64,000 bases of DNA from Streptomyces sp. NBC_01216 (GCF_035994945.1 NZ_CP108677.1:1488001-1552000), one strand, 5' to 3'. Positions 49,801 to 58,035 are shown, numbered from the stretch's first letter. Numbers and translations are program-made. Notes: generated from the letters alone by a model not told the origin.

Positions 49801-51522
49801 GGTCCGGAGCAGTGCCGGGCGCTCGCCGCCGTCCGAGGCCGTGGTGACCGCGGCGGCGAACTCGGCGAGGGTCGGCGCGTCGAAGATGGTGTACGGGGAG
49901 ATCATGCCGAACACGTCGAAGACCCGGCCGACCACCCGCACGGCGGTGAGGGAGTCGCCGCCGAGGTGGAAGAAGTTGTCGTCGGCGCCGACCTCGGGCA
50001 CGCCGAGCACGTCCGCCCAGACCGCGGCGATCAGCTGCTCGGCGGGGGTGCGCGGTGCCCTGCGGCCGGCGGCCGGGGTGGCGGGCGCGGCCTGGGGTAC
50101 GGGCAGTGCCGCGCGGTCCACCTTGCCGCCCGCGGTCAGGGGGAAGGCGCCCAGCGCGGTGACGGTCGCCGGGACCATGTGCTCGGGGAGCGAGCCGGCC
50201 AGCTGGGCGCGGAGGGCGGTGGTGTCCGGAGCGGCGCCGGTCACATAGGCGGCGAGCCGGCCCTCGTGGGCCACGACGACGGCCCCGGCGACGCCCGGCC
50301 GGGCCGCCAGCACCTGTTCGATCTCGCCGGGCTCGACCCGGAAGCCGCGGATCTTCACCTGGTGGTCGGTACGGCCGATGAACTCCAGCGCGGCATGGGC
50401 GCCGGAGCGCCGGACCACGTCACCGGTGCGGTACATCCGGGCACCGGGCTCCGGGGCGTAGGGGTCCGCGACGAAGCGGCCCGCCGTCGGACCCGGCCGG
50501 CCGTGGTAGCCGGAGGCCAGCAGCGGTCCGCCGATGTAGAGTTCGCCGGCCGTGCCCGGCTCGACCGGCCGCAGCCGGTCGTCCAGGACGTACACGCGGC
50601 GGTCGCCGAGGGGGTGTCCGACCGGGACGGTGGCGCACTCCCCCGCCGTGGGGCCCGCCGCCTCGTGGACGGTGGCCGTGACGACGGTCTCGGTCGGCCC
50701 GTAGGCGTTGAGCAGCGGCACCCCGGTTGCGGTCGACCAGCCGGCCGCGGTGTCCGGGTGCAGCCGGTCGCTGCCGGAGATCATCAGACGGAGGGAGCGG
50801 GGGCCAGGGCCGCCCTCGCGCAGCGCGGCCACCACCTCCTGGAAGTAGCCGGCGGCGAGATTGGCCACGGTGACGCCTTCGGCGTCCAGCAGCTCCAGCA
50901 GGGCCGCGGGGGCGAGCAGGGGTCGCTCGGGGACCACCACGCAGGCTCCGGCCGACAGGGCGGTGAGCACCTGTTCGACGGCCACGTCCACGGTCGGGCG
51001 GGCGAGGTGCAGCACCACGTCGCCCGCGGTGAGGCCGAAACGCTCGACGGCGGCGGCCAGGTGGCCGGTCAGCGCGGCGAGGGGCACATGGACGCCCTTG
51101 GGGTGGCCGGTGGTGCCGGAGGTGTAGATGAGGTATCCGGCGGTGGACCCGCCGCCGTGCGGCGGGCTCGCCGGTCCTTCCTGGCCGGCCGGGCGGCCGG
51201 CGTCGAGCAGCACTCCGTCGGTGTACGCCAGCGTGGCGCCGGCGTCCTCGCGGATCCAGCGGTTGCGCTCCTCGGGCGCCTCCCGGTCCAGCGGCAGGTA
51301 GGTGGCGCCGGCTCGGAGAGCGGCGAGCAGGCCGACCACGTGATCGAGCCGGTCCCGGCCGGTGACCGCCACCGTCCGCCCGGGGGCGATACGGGCGGCG
51401 AGGGCGCCACTCAGCTCGTCCAGTTCCCGGTAGACGACGGTCCGGGCTCCCAGTCGTAGGGCCGGGCGGTCCGGGTAACGGCGTGCGACGGATACGAAGG
51501 GGAAACCGTGAGATTCCATCAT
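46801..51522 (-). CDS. NRPS1: A-PCP-C-A-PCP (initiating synthetase)
   Basis: 1573 residues. The protein begins directly with an adenylation domain (about 1-490, YTSGTTGHPKG), so there is no condensation-starter domain and no lipid start. Then PCP (505-575, LGGDSLTAV), C (590-1015), A (1030-1470) and PCP (1500-1570, IGGNSLAAV). Codes by eye: DVENMSAVTK for the first and DALQFAGGLK for the second; I recognise neither. The condensation motif reads HHIVWDEGS, with Glu where HHxxxDG normally has Gly. Two consecutive ATGs (51522, 51519) are possible starts. As the first NRPS in transcription order and lacking an N-terminal C domain, it most likely initiates the peptide. Confidence 0.93.
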   Translation of the reverse strand: MMESHGFPFVSVARRYPDRPALRLGARTVVYRELDELSGALAARIAPGRTVAVTGRDRLDHVVGLLAALRAGATYLPLDREAPEERNRWIREDAGATLAYTDGVLLDAGRPAGQEGPASPPHGGGSTAGYLIYTSGTTGHPKGVHVPLAALTGHLAAAVERFGLTAGDVVLHLARPTVDVAVEQVLTALSAGACVVVPERPLLAPAALLELLDAEGVTVANLAAGYFQEVVAALREGGPGPRSLRLMISGSDRLHPDTAAGWSTATGVPLLNAYGPTETVVTATVHEAAGPTAGECATVPVGHPLGDRRVYVLDDRLRPVEPGTAGELYIGGPLLASGYHGRPGPTAGRFVADPYAPEPGARMYRTGDVVRRSGAHAALEFIGRTDHQVKIRGFRVEPGEIEQVLAARPGVAGAVVVAHEGRLAAYVTGAAPDTTALRAQLAGSLPEHMVPATVTALGAFPLTAGGKVDRAALPVPQAAPATPAAGRRAPRTPAEQLIAAVWADVLGVPEVGADDNFFHLGGDSLTAVRVVGRVFDVFGMISPYTIFDAPTLAEFAAAVTTASDGGERPALLRTGATEAPLADFQRGLWFLDQWNPGAPTYIVPWVFRFEGPVDPDLLRRALAGVVARHEVLRTTFELGEDGPRQVIHPSADLPFTVQEATTAALDGLLAEAALVPFDLETGPLLRAHLYRTGGTSTLLLLCHHIVWDEGSLPVLESELAALYESLATGRPAELPELPVQYADYSSWQRADGTAERHLDYWREHLRDAPAEPALPTDRPRPELQSFRGAFHRFTMPRPVAEAVRAMARSEDATPFMVLLAGLALALHRRTGQPDLVLGSPVSVRGRTELDSLIGYFVNLLPLRVRLDEGMDFRELVRHVREVAIGGYRHQEAPFDAIAGAVMAERPDDRTEDRNPLCQVLLELHPLDDRPLTVGGTEVTRELYSNPVSRFDLSVSVDDRGTDFTGRFEYDSELFDPATMAELCEAWLGTLAAAVEAPVHALFEDRAARSPRAPALVAGEDRVDYGALNERANRLAHHFGGLGIGRGDTVAVLVERGPDLVVALLAALKAGAAYTLLDPDFPADRLAGAVADAGAALLVTHRDAHPPFPVARHLDLDTAAGAVAARPAHDPAVPVTGSDLACVMFTSGSTGRPKGVAVPHRALTATYLGQGYARFGPGEVWLQCSPVSWDAFALELYGALAFGGRCVLQPGRRPDPQSIAELTRRHGVTQLQLSASLFNFLLEEFPETYQDLKVAFTAGERASVTHVGKALDQYPDLVVANGYGPVESLGLTTCHRATREEAAGTSIPIGRPLHGKAVHVLDERLRPVPDGGTGELYAAGGGLALGYLGRPGLTAERFVASPYGAPGERLYRTGDLGHRTPEGLLEITGRIDDQVKIRGFRVEPGEIEDALTRHPSVREAAVTLHEPAPGDRRLAAYVTPAGAPGPDPDTLLDHLAGLLPAYMVPATLDVLDALPLNPNGKVDRRALPAPAERRESAPADPLTPAQRLVADAVRAVLERAEDLGPDTDFFRIGGNSLAAVRVAMRLSQQTGTRVPPQVVFRGRTVGAIAERLVS

Positions 51523-51719
51523 CCAACCCCGATGAATTTAACGACGCTGCGGGCATTGACCCTGACGATAGGGTGGCTTTTCCGGGGCGATCGGCAGAAT
51601 GCACGGAAGACGATCGGCAGTTACAACTGCCGCCTGACCAGTAGATTCAATGCAACAGACGCAGCCCTCGGAGACGCACGGTGGCGTCCGGGAGGGCTGC
51701 GCGATGAAATTCTCTTCGG
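51523..51719. promoter_or_regulatory. Upstream region of the NRPS operon with a palindromic site
   Basis: The 197-base gap before NRPS1 contains a perfect inverted repeat GGCAGTT-AC-AACTGCC (51616-51631). CGATCGGCAG occurs twice, at 51588-51597 and 51611-51620 (23-base period). GC content falls here, and this is the natural place for the NRPS promoter and an operator for one of the two cluster regulators. A related GGCAG...CTGCC pair occurs near 38074, before the MbtH gene. Confidence 0.45.
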
Positions 51720-52997
51720 TTATCCGCCGGCGGGATTTCCAGGGAAATCAGGGGACCACACATCGTCCCGGTCCAGCACGTCGGGCGCGTATTTCCCGAG
51801 CGCGCTGATCAGCAGACGAAGTTCGAGTGCGAGACATTCCGCGAACCGGATGAGGCCGGATTCCGGGTCCTCGGCCGTGGCGAGCAGGGCCGCCCGGCCC
51901 AGGCCCACCGCACGCGCGCCGAGCGCCAGGCTCTTCACCGCCCGGCCCCCCTCCCAGATCCGTCCGGACACCAGCAGGCAGGGCGGCGGCGGCCCGGCGG
52001 TCGCCAGGCGTCGCAGGCATTCCGCGAGGGGCAGACCGACCTGGGCCGGAAAAGCCCCGGGGGCCCAGCCGGTGCCGCCCTCGGCGCCGTCCACCGTGAC
52101 GGCGTCCGCCCCCGCCTCGGCGGCCACCCGGGCGGCTTCGGCCACGTCCCGGCCGGGGTGCAGCTTCACCCAGACCCGGGCCCGGGGGAAGTTGTTGCGC
52201 ATCAGCCGGATCTGCTGGCGCAGGATCTCGGCCGTGAAGGTCCCGGGAGTGCTGGAGCGCAGCACCCGGCCGTCGCCGAAGACGTCGTCCAGTCCGTAGC
52301 GGTCACCCAGCCGGCCGGCCGCCTCGGCGTCCAGCACGGTCATCCCGCCGAGGCCCGGCTTGGCACCCTGCCCGAGCTTCAGTTCGAAGGCGAGCCGGCC
52401 GGATTCGAGCAGCGGCAGCGCCGCCGGGTCGCTGTAGACGAGGTTCCACACCTCGGCGTCGGCGTCCTCGGTGGACTGCTGGACGGCGACCCCGCCCCGG
52501 CCGTCGGGGAGTTCCCCGGCGTAGGCGCGGAGGCGGCCGAGGAGTGCGCGGTCCGCAGCCTCGCCGAGCCGGCCGTAGCCGTTCACCGGGACGACGTTCT
52601 CACCGATCACCATGGGGAGGCCGAGCCCGCCCGCCTGGCGGCTGAGCGCGAGCCCGAGGTCCCCGCCCGCCGCCCGGGTGGAGCCCAGCGCGGACACGTA
52701 CACCGGCATCGAGGAGCTGAACCCGCCTATCGGAGTGGCGAGTTCGACGTCCCGGTAGTCCGGCTCGCGGCCGAGGCCGATCAGCCGGGCGAGCCGCTGC
52801 GGCATGAAGACCGGCGGCGTGATCCGCAGGGCGTCCAGTGCGTCCGGCACGCCGTCCGGGCGCCGGTCACCCCCGTGGTCCGCGCCGAAGAGGACCCGTC
52901 CGTAGTCACCGGGAGGCGGGAAGGCCGCCGCCGCCCCGGCCCGGGCCCGCCGACGGACGTCCTCCTCCGGGAAGCCGGGCGCCGAGAGGTCGCTCAC
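51720..52997 (-). CDS. FMN-dependent glutamate-synthase-domain protein
   Basis: A 425-residue alpha/beta-barrel protein related to the FMN/central domain of ferredoxin- or NADPH-glutamate synthase. Evidence is FELKLGQGAKPGLGG, KLHPGRDVAEAARVAAEAGADAVTVDGAEGG, with the first part repeated in many family members, and a C-terminal GARAVGLGRAAL. It lacks the glutaminase and the iron-sulfur Cys cluster of GltB, so it is a stand-alone barrel. Its GTG start overlaps the stop of the asparagine-synthetase-like gene (GTGA), so production is coupled to the methylaspartate genes. Possible roles are supplying glutamate or ammonia, or an oxidation/reduction of a (methyl)aspartate derivative; none is proven. 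Confidence 0.78.
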   Translation of the reverse strand: MSDLSAPGFPEEDVRRRARAGAAAAFPPPGDYGRVLFGADHGGDRRPDGVPDALDALRITPPVFMPQRLARLIGLGREPDYRDVELATPIGGFSSSMPVYVSALGSTRAAGGDLGLALSRQAGGLGLPMVIGENVVPVNGYGRLGEAADRALLGRLRAYAGELPDGRGGVAVQQSTEDADAEVWNLVYSDPAALPLLESGRLAFELKLGQGAKPGLGGMTVLDAEAAGRLGDRYGLDDVFGDGRVLRSSTPGTFTAEILRQQIRLMRNNFPRARVWVKLHPGRDVAEAARVAAEAGADAVTVDGAEGGTGWAPGAFPAQVGLPLAECLRRLATAGPPPPCLLVSGRIWEGGRAVKSLALGARAVGLGRAALLATAEDPESGLIRFAECLALELRLLISALGKYAPDVLDRDDVWSPDFPGNPAGG

Positions 52998-53995
52998 GGC
53001 GACACCACCCCCGCCACCTTGGGGAAGGCGGCGGCCTGCCAGACGGCGTCCAGCCCGGTGACGTAGCGGGTCAGCCGCTCGACGCCGATGCCGAAGCCGG
53101 CGCTGCCCGGCACGCCCTCGCGGACCAGGTCCAGGTACCAGCGGTACTTCTGCGGGTTCTCGCCGGTCTCCCGCATCCGCGTGATGATCTCCGCGTAGTC
53201 GTTGGTGCGCTGGCTGCCGCTGCACAGCTCGCCGTAGCCCTCGGCCGCGATCAGGTCGAAGTTGCGCAGCGAGCCGGGTCGATCGGGATTCTCCTGGTCG
53301 TAGAAGCCTCGTGAGCCCTTGGGGTAGTCGGTGACGAAGAACGGCCGGTCCCGGCGGCTGGAGAGCAACGCCTCTCCGGTCCAGTCGAGTTCGCCGTCCG
53401 GGCTCTGGGGGTGGCCGAGCCCCTGGAGCTCCGCCACGGCATCGGCGTGACGCATCCGGCCGAAGGAGCCCTTCAGCAGCTCGCTGAAGGCGTCGGCGTC
53501 CCGGCCGAGTTCGGCGAACTCCTTGGGCAGTTCGCGCAGCGTGCTGCCGACCATGTGGACCACGAGTTCCTCGACCAGTCGGACGGCGTCGTCCCGGGTC
53601 GCGCCCGCCATCTCCACGTCGAGCTGGTGGAACTCGACCAGGTGGCGGTTGGTGCCGGCGGTCTCCAGCGGCTCCAGCCGGACGTTGGGAGCGATGCAGA
53701 AGATCTTGTCGAAGGCCAGCAGTGACGCCTGCTTGTAGAGGATGGCGCTGGTCATCAGCTTGTAGCGGTGACCGTAGAAGTCGACGTCGACCTGCTTGGA
53801 ACCGCGAGAGCCGGGATCGGTGACCGGCCCGATGATCGGCGGAAGCAGCTCGATGAACCCCCGCTCCCGCAAGAACTCCCGTACGGAAAAGAGGAGTTGA
53901 TGCTGAATGCGGAGCACGCTGCGAGTGCGCGGAGCGGTGAGGTGGCGGCCGGGGTCCGGGATCGGCGCGGGGGTGGTGAGACCGTGGCTGGTCAT
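52994..53995 (-). CDS. Asparagine synthetase of the asparaginyl-tRNA-synthetase-like type
   Basis: A 333-residue class II aminoacyl-tRNA-synthetase core without an anticodon-binding domain (AsnRS/AspRS are over 430 residues). Motif 2-type FCIAPNVRLEP, the substrate region HLVEFHQLDVEMAG and motif 3 GFGIGVERLTRY are present. The best match in architecture is the archaeal-type asparagine synthetase, which adenylates aspartate and uses ammonia to make asparagine. It overlaps the glutamate mutase E gene (ATGA) and the FMN protein gene (GTGA). Placed directly after the enzymes that make 3-methylaspartate, it could amidate that amino acid to 3-methylasparagine (inference), or simply supply asparagine. 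Confidence 0.82.
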   Translation of the reverse strand: MTSHGLTTPAPIPDPGRHLTAPRTRSVLRIQHQLLFSVREFLRERGFIELLPPIIGPVTDPGSRGSKQVDVDFYGHRYKLMTSAILYKQASLLAFDKIFCIAPNVRLEPLETAGTNRHLVEFHQLDVEMAGATRDDAVRLVEELVVHMVGSTLRELPKEFAELGRDADAFSELLKGSFGRMRHADAVAELQGLGHPQSPDGELDWTGEALLSSRRDRPFFVTDYPKGSRGFYDQENPDRPGSLRNFDLIAAEGYGELCSGSQRTNDYAEIITRMRETGENPQKYRWYLDLVREGVPGSAGFGIGVERLTRYVTGLDAVWQAAAFPKVAGVVSP

Positions 53996-55581
53996 GGTGT
54001 GGTGAGTCCCAACTCTCGTCGTGGCGTGGACGTCGTACGGGGCGGTAGGGGCGTAAGGGTTGCGGCGGACGCTCCGGGTGCGACGGGGGAAGGGGGCGCG
54101 GCGGGAACGCGGGGCACGGCGTGGACGCGGGACGCACCGCGACTCGCACCGACGGCCGGGGCGGAGGCGCGGGCGTCGTAGGTCCGCTGGACGAGGGAGA
54201 GCGCCGAGATCAGCCCGTCCGAGCCGAGGATCGGTGGACGCGGGCCACCGCCCGCGGGTCCGGCGATCGGCATCGACCCGACGCTCGACCAGTGCAGGCG
54301 CCCGTCGGCGCCGAGGGAGCTACGGGCCCGGCCGGCGTTGTCGGGGTGCAGGCAGTAGGGAACGTCCAGGTATCCGGCGGCGAAGGCCCGGATGAGGGCG
54401 CGGCCGATGTCGGTGTCCAGTTCCAGCACGGCACCGATCAACGTCCGCGCCTCCGCCTCGATACCGGTGTCCTCGACGCCGGGGCCCTCGACGCCGGGGC
54501 TCCGGACGCCGACGCCGGGGTCCCCCACACCGGTGCGCCCCGCGGCCGTGCCGTCGACGCCGGTACGGGAGGCGGCGACCGCCACCGGTCGGCCGGGCCC
54601 GCCGGCCACCGCGGCGGCCGTCTCCAGCGCCCGGATGTTCTCGCCGATGGTGGGAATCCGGTGCGCCTCGGCGGTGGTCTTGACGATCAGCCGTGCCGCG
54701 CCGGACCGTGCCGCCAGCCGGGCCGCGTCCTCCAGCAGCAGACGGGCGCCGCCGGGGGTGCGCGGGAAGACGCCCATGTAGGCGTAGAGCACGATGTGGT
54801 GGTCGACGTCCGGCAGCAGTTCGTCGGCCAGCCGCCCGAGCACGGTGAGCGCCTCCTCGTCCTGCCGGGGGTCGGTCTGCTGGGTGTAGCTGAGCGAGAC
54901 GCAGCGCAGCCCGCGCTGTCGGAAGAACAGTGCCTCCAGCACGCTGACCGCGATCAGCAGGCTCGGCGGACAGAGCTGGCCCATCAGACAGCCGCCGAAG
55001 GTCTCCAGGTGCGGCTCCGCACCGAACTCCCTTATGGAGGAAAGTAGTTCGCAGCTGCGCCGCCACCCTTCGACGGCCTCACGCAGGGGCGTCCGACTGT
55101 ATGGCAGACAGTAGGAGACCGGACCGCCCTCGGTGGCGTCCAGGCCGGCCGCCAGCAGGGCACGGACGATGTGCTCCGGCATCGCGGACCCGTGCCGGAC
55201 CTGCACGGGGAAACGGGCGTCCGCGACGCCCCGCAGCACGGCGCGGGTGGTGTCCGCGCTGTGGGTCGCGATCGGGTAGCCGTTGAGGCCGACCCCCTCG
55301 GCGAGGGCGCGCCGGACGGCCGCCAGGTCACCGGTACGGGTGTAGCTGTCCAGGGTGACGGTGCCGACGGTGACGGCGTCCGCGTTCCGGGTGGCGAGCA
55401 GGCCGTCCCGCATCCGCAGCGGGTCGGCCATGCCCATCCTGGGCTGGACCACCAGTGCGCCGGCCGCACGGGCCCGGGCGACGAAGGCGCCGAAGCCGGA
55501 TCCGACGACCGCGGGCACGGCGGCGGGCATGTCCCGGCGCGCGGCGAGCCATTCACTCGCGGCGTTCTCGGAGCCGGTCAC
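53992..55581 (-). CDS. glmE: Glutamate mutase (methylaspartate mutase) epsilon subunit
   Basis: About 529 residues from GTG 55581 (or GTG 55584), overlapping the S-subunit stop (GTGA). The sequence follows the MutE/GlmE barrel: VVQPRMGMADPLRMRDGL, TLDSYTRTGD, GYPIATHSADTTR, RHGSAMPEHIV, ATEGGPVSYCLPYSR, FGGCLMGQLCPPSLL and KTTAEAHRIPT. With the cobalamin subunit it rearranges L-glutamate to (2S,3S)-3-methylaspartate through an adenosyl radical, as in friulimicin biosynthesis. It therefore supplies a methyl-Asp building block for the NRPS. An unusual low-complexity Gly/Val/Pro/Asp insertion (about 54455-54570, repeated GVxGPGV) interrupts the C-terminal third. The C-terminal 35 residues are Ala/Pro rich. 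Confidence 0.93.
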   Translation of the reverse strand: MTGSENAASEWLAARRDMPAAVPAVVGSGFGAFVARARAAGALVVQPRMGMADPLRMRDGLLATRNADAVTVGTVTLDSYTRTGDLAAVRRALAEGVGLNGYPIATHSADTTRAVLRGVADARFPVQVRHGSAMPEHIVRALLAAGLDATEGGPVSYCLPYSRTPLREAVEGWRRSCELLSSIREFGAEPHLETFGGCLMGQLCPPSLLIAVSVLEALFFRQRGLRCVSLSYTQQTDPRQDEEALTVLGRLADELLPDVDHHIVLYAYMGVFPRTPGGARLLLEDAARLAARSGAARLIVKTTAEAHRIPTIGENIRALETAAAVAGGPGRPVAVAASRTGVDGTAAGRTGVGDPGVGVRSPGVEGPGVEDTGIEAEARTLIGAVLELDTDIGRALIRAFAAGYLDVPYCLHPDNAGRARSSLGADGRLHWSSVGSMPIAGPAGGGPRPPILGSDGLISALSLVQRTYDARASAPAVGASRGASRVHAVPRVPAAPPSPVAPGASAATLTPLPPRTTSTPRRELGLTTP

Positions 55582-56081
55582 CACGCCACCGCCGACCCGG
55601 CGGACAGGGCATGGGAAGCGGCGGGCAGGGATCCGACAAAGGACCGGAACTCCAGCACCGAGCCGCCCTCCTCGAAGACGCCGTCGAAGCCCGCCGCCAG
55701 CAGCGCCCGCTGCCGTGCCGGATCGCCGGAGCCCGCGATCCCGAGCTTCCCGCCGATCACGGTGGTGGTGCGGGCCAGGTCGGGGCAGGCGCGCAGGGCG
55801 GCGATCACCCTCAGCCCGTCGTGGAAGCCGTGCCCGTTGACGCTGCTCAGCACGATCAGGTCCGGTGCGGCCCGTCGGCATTCGGCGACCAGCAGGCCGT
55901 CCGGTACGCAGGCGCCCAGGTTGGTGACCCGGTGGCCGAGCTCCTCCAGCAACAACTGGAGGAAGACCAGGTTCCAGGTGTGCGAGTCCGAGGCCATGGT
56001 CGTCACGACGACGTCCAGACCGGCCGGCTCGGCCTTTGCGTGCTGCTCCACGGCATGCTCCACGGCGCAAACCCTCTGCAT
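55578..56081 (-). CDS. glmS: Glutamate mutase cobalamin-binding (sigma) subunit
   Basis: A 167-residue B12-binding protein. SDSHTWN (residues 31-37) supplies the base-off cobalamin ligand His34 in a DxHxxN variant of DxHxxG. LIVLSSVNGHG and VIGGKLGI match the later cobalamin-tail contacts. It pairs with the epsilon subunit encoded immediately downstream by overlapping genes, giving a coenzyme-B12-dependent glutamate mutase. The family length is typically 140-165. ATG 56081 is the first gene of a four-gene coupled operon (S, E, asparagine synthetase, FMN protein). Its promoter should be in the 279-base gap upstream. No reactivating factor gene (GlmL/MutL) is visible in the window. Confidence 0.93.
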   Translation of the reverse strand: MQRVCAVEHAVEQHAKAEPAGLDVVVTTMASDSHTWNLVFLQLLLEELGHRVTNLGACVPDGLLVAECRRAAPDLIVLSSVNGHGFHDGLRVIAALRACPDLARTTTVIGGKLGIAGSGDPARQRALLAAGFDGVFEEGGSVLEFRSFVGSLPAASHALSAGSAVAW

Positions 56082-56129
56082 CGGTAGGTGGTGGGGGCCC
56101 GGGGAGTAATGGCTTCCGGGTGTACGGGA

Positions 56130-56204
56130 GTCGGGGTGTCCGGGCGTACGGTGTCGGGGTGTCCGGACATCGGAGTGCCGGTCTGTCGGGGTGTCCGGGC
56201 GTAC
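56130..56204. repeat. Imperfect short repeats upstream of the methylaspartate operon
   Basis: GTCGGGGTGTCCGG occurs at 56130, 56153 and 56185. The first and third copies extend identically to 20 bases (through GGGCGTAC). They lie in the 279-base gap between the B12 subunit start (56081) and the stop of the XRE-NB-ARC regulator (56361). They may be binding sites for a cluster regulator or a slipped-strand tract of no function. Confidence 0.6.
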
Positions 56205-56360
56205 CGTGCCGGGGGTCGGGGACGACAGGGTCTTCCGCGGGGCCAGGGGTCCGGCCCGCGCGGCCGTGGACAGAACGCTAGGAAGAATCCGGTCGCCGGA
56301 CCGGCAGCTCGCCCGGCAGGATTCGGGCAGTATCGGACCAGACCGGGTCGCCGGACGGGC

Positions 56361-57617
56361 TCAGCTCACCGTCGCGAGCTCCGGGTGGACTCCCGTCCCG
56401 CAGAAACGTCTGCACAGGTTCAGCACGGTGAACCGGACGCCGTCCCGGGCCGGGACACTGCGGATCAGCCCGCTGGCCAGCAGCTCGTGCAGGGCGGCCA
56501 GGCATTCCTGCGGCGGCCGGCCGCTGAACCGGACGGCCTCCTCGCCCGACCAGTCGCCCGGTTCCGCGGCGAGCCGCTCCAGCAGGTCCCGCTGCCCGAG
56601 CGTCAGCCGGTCCAGTGCCGCCCCCACCGCCGCGCCCACGTCCCCCCTGCCGCCGCACCCGGCCTGCGGCGGGGCCAGGTGGAACGGTCCGTCCGTCAGC
56701 CAGGCCAGCAGCTGACGCGGGGAGAGTACCGTCGACCAGCTCGCGACCAGCTCCAAGGCTCCCGGCAATCCGTCCAGTTGACGGCAGAGCGCGGCGACGG
56801 TGGGCGCCTCCTCGGCTCCCAGTCGGTAGCCGGGGCGGAGCCGTCGCAGGTGGGAGAGCAACAGCCGGACGGCCCCCACCTCGGCCAGCGCCACCGGATC
56901 GTGGTCGAGGTCCGGCCCGGGCGCGGGCAGCGGGGCGAGCGGGATCACCTGGCCTCCGGGCAGCGACTGCGGGACCCGGGCGGTGATCAGCACCCGCAGC
57001 CCGGGGCAGCGCTGGAAGAGTTCGTCCAGCAGCGGCGTGTCCACACCGGCGTCGGCCCCGTCCAGGACCAGCAGGGTGGGGCGCTCCCCGATCGACCGGG
57101 CGAGGGACGCACGGCGTTCGAGCCCGGCGGCCTGCTGCCGGCCGCAGTCGATCCAGTGCACCGACCACCGGGACGCGAGGTGCAGCCGTCGCGCGACCTC
57201 CAGGACCAGCCGGGTCTTGCCGACCCCGCCCAGGCCCGCCACCGTGACCAGCCGGTCTCCGTGCACGGCCAGAGCGTCGGCCAGCACGTCGACCTCCAGC
57301 TCCCGGCCGACGATCGCGCCCCGGGCGACGGGTGGCGCGGTCGGCTCCTCACGGGTGTCCTCGGCGAGTGTCTGCCGACGAGCCGCCGCCTCGAAGACCA
57401 GCCGGCCGCGACCCTCCAGTCGCAACGCGTCGGCCAGCAGCCGGACCGTCTCCTGCCGGGGGCGCTGCACCCGCCCGCTCTCCATGTCCCGGATGGCCCG
57501 GACGCTCAGGGTCGCGTGGTCGGCGAGCACCTGCTGGGTCAGGCCGACCCGTTCCCGCCGGATCCTGAGCAGTTCTCCGAAGCCTTCCGTCGACCGCAGC
57601 GCCTGAACACCGTTCAT
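56361..57617 (-). CDS. XRE-family HTH regulator with NB-ARC ATPase domain
   Basis: 418 residues from ATG 57617. Residues 15-68 are a classic XRE helix-turn-helix (LLRIRRERVGLTQQVLADHA...SVRAIRDMESGR). Residues about 100-350 are an NB-ARC/STAND ATPase with Walker A GLGGVGKTR (128-136) and Walker B-like TLLVLDGADAG. The C-terminal part resembles a winged-helix/short helical region (FSGRPPQECLAALHELLASGLIRSV). Such proteins are cluster-situated regulators, typically activators gated by nucleotide. It is upstream of the methylaspartate operon on the same strand and divergent from the small genes at 58036. An in-frame ATG further upstream would add 43 low-complexity residues and is less likely. 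Confidence 0.88.
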   Translation of the reverse strand: MNGVQALRSTEGFGELLRIRRERVGLTQQVLADHATLSVRAIRDMESGRVQRPRQETVRLLADALRLEGRGRLVFEAAARRQTLAEDTREEPTAPPVARGAIVGRELEVDVLADALAVHGDRLVTVAGLGGVGKTRLVLEVARRLHLASRWSVHWIDCGRQQAAGLERRASLARSIGERPTLLVLDGADAGVDTPLLDELFQRCPGLRVLITARVPQSLPGGQVIPLAPLPAPGPDLDHDPVALAEVGAVRLLLSHLRRLRPGYRLGAEEAPTVAALCRQLDGLPGALELVASWSTVLSPRQLLAWLTDGPFHLAPPQAGCGGRGDVGAAVGAALDRLTLGQRDLLERLAAEPGDWSGEEAVRFSGRPPQECLAALHELLASGLIRSVPARDGVRFTVLNLCRRFCGTGVHPELATVS

Positions 57618-58035
57618 GCCTCGTCCGCCTTCCGTGGGTTGGCCAACTACCGGGGACCGGGGGCCCGGACGGCGTTCGGCACGCCGAGGGCGGCGGCGAC
57701 CGGTGGTGACCGTCCAGCCGCGTTCCCCCTGCGGCCGATGGTCCATGGCACGGCTCTACGGCGGATCAACGGCCGATCACCACACGTTCACGCACCCTCC
57801 ACAGAGGTGCGAGGGGGGACATCGTGTCGCCCTCCGATCACCGCGGAGTCCACGGAGCCGGGCGGGTTCCGGGCCCGGCCCCACACCCGGAGCCGAAGCC
57901 GGCGTGGCCTGAAACGGCGGGACCGGCCGCATCCGAACACCGCCTCGGAGACGAAGAGACGGTGGCACAAAATCCCCATATGCGACTTTTGGAGCCATGT
58001 GGGGGTGTGGTTCTCTCACCACCAGAGGAGTGCTC
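57618..58035. other. Divergent intergenic region, 418 bases
   Basis: No gene is supported here. It must hold the promoters of the minus-strand XRE-NB-ARC regulator and of the + strand small-gene pair. GGTGGCACAAAATCC (57960-57974) closely matches GGTGGCACAGAATCC at 16922-16936 upstream or at the start of the SARP gene. The element is followed in both by a CATATGCG/CATGTGCG-like block. A perfect Shine-Dalgarno AGAGGAG stands just before ATG 58036. Confidence 0.4.

Noticed and set aside
46801..51522. Lipopeptide interpretation of the NRPS cluster
   Set aside because: NRPS1 starts with an adenylation domain. No starter condensation domain, fatty acyl-AMP ligase or free acyl carrier gene is present in the window.
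56130..56204. CRISPR-like array
   Set aside because: Only three short imperfect copies with irregular spacing and no cas genes; better described as simple repeats.
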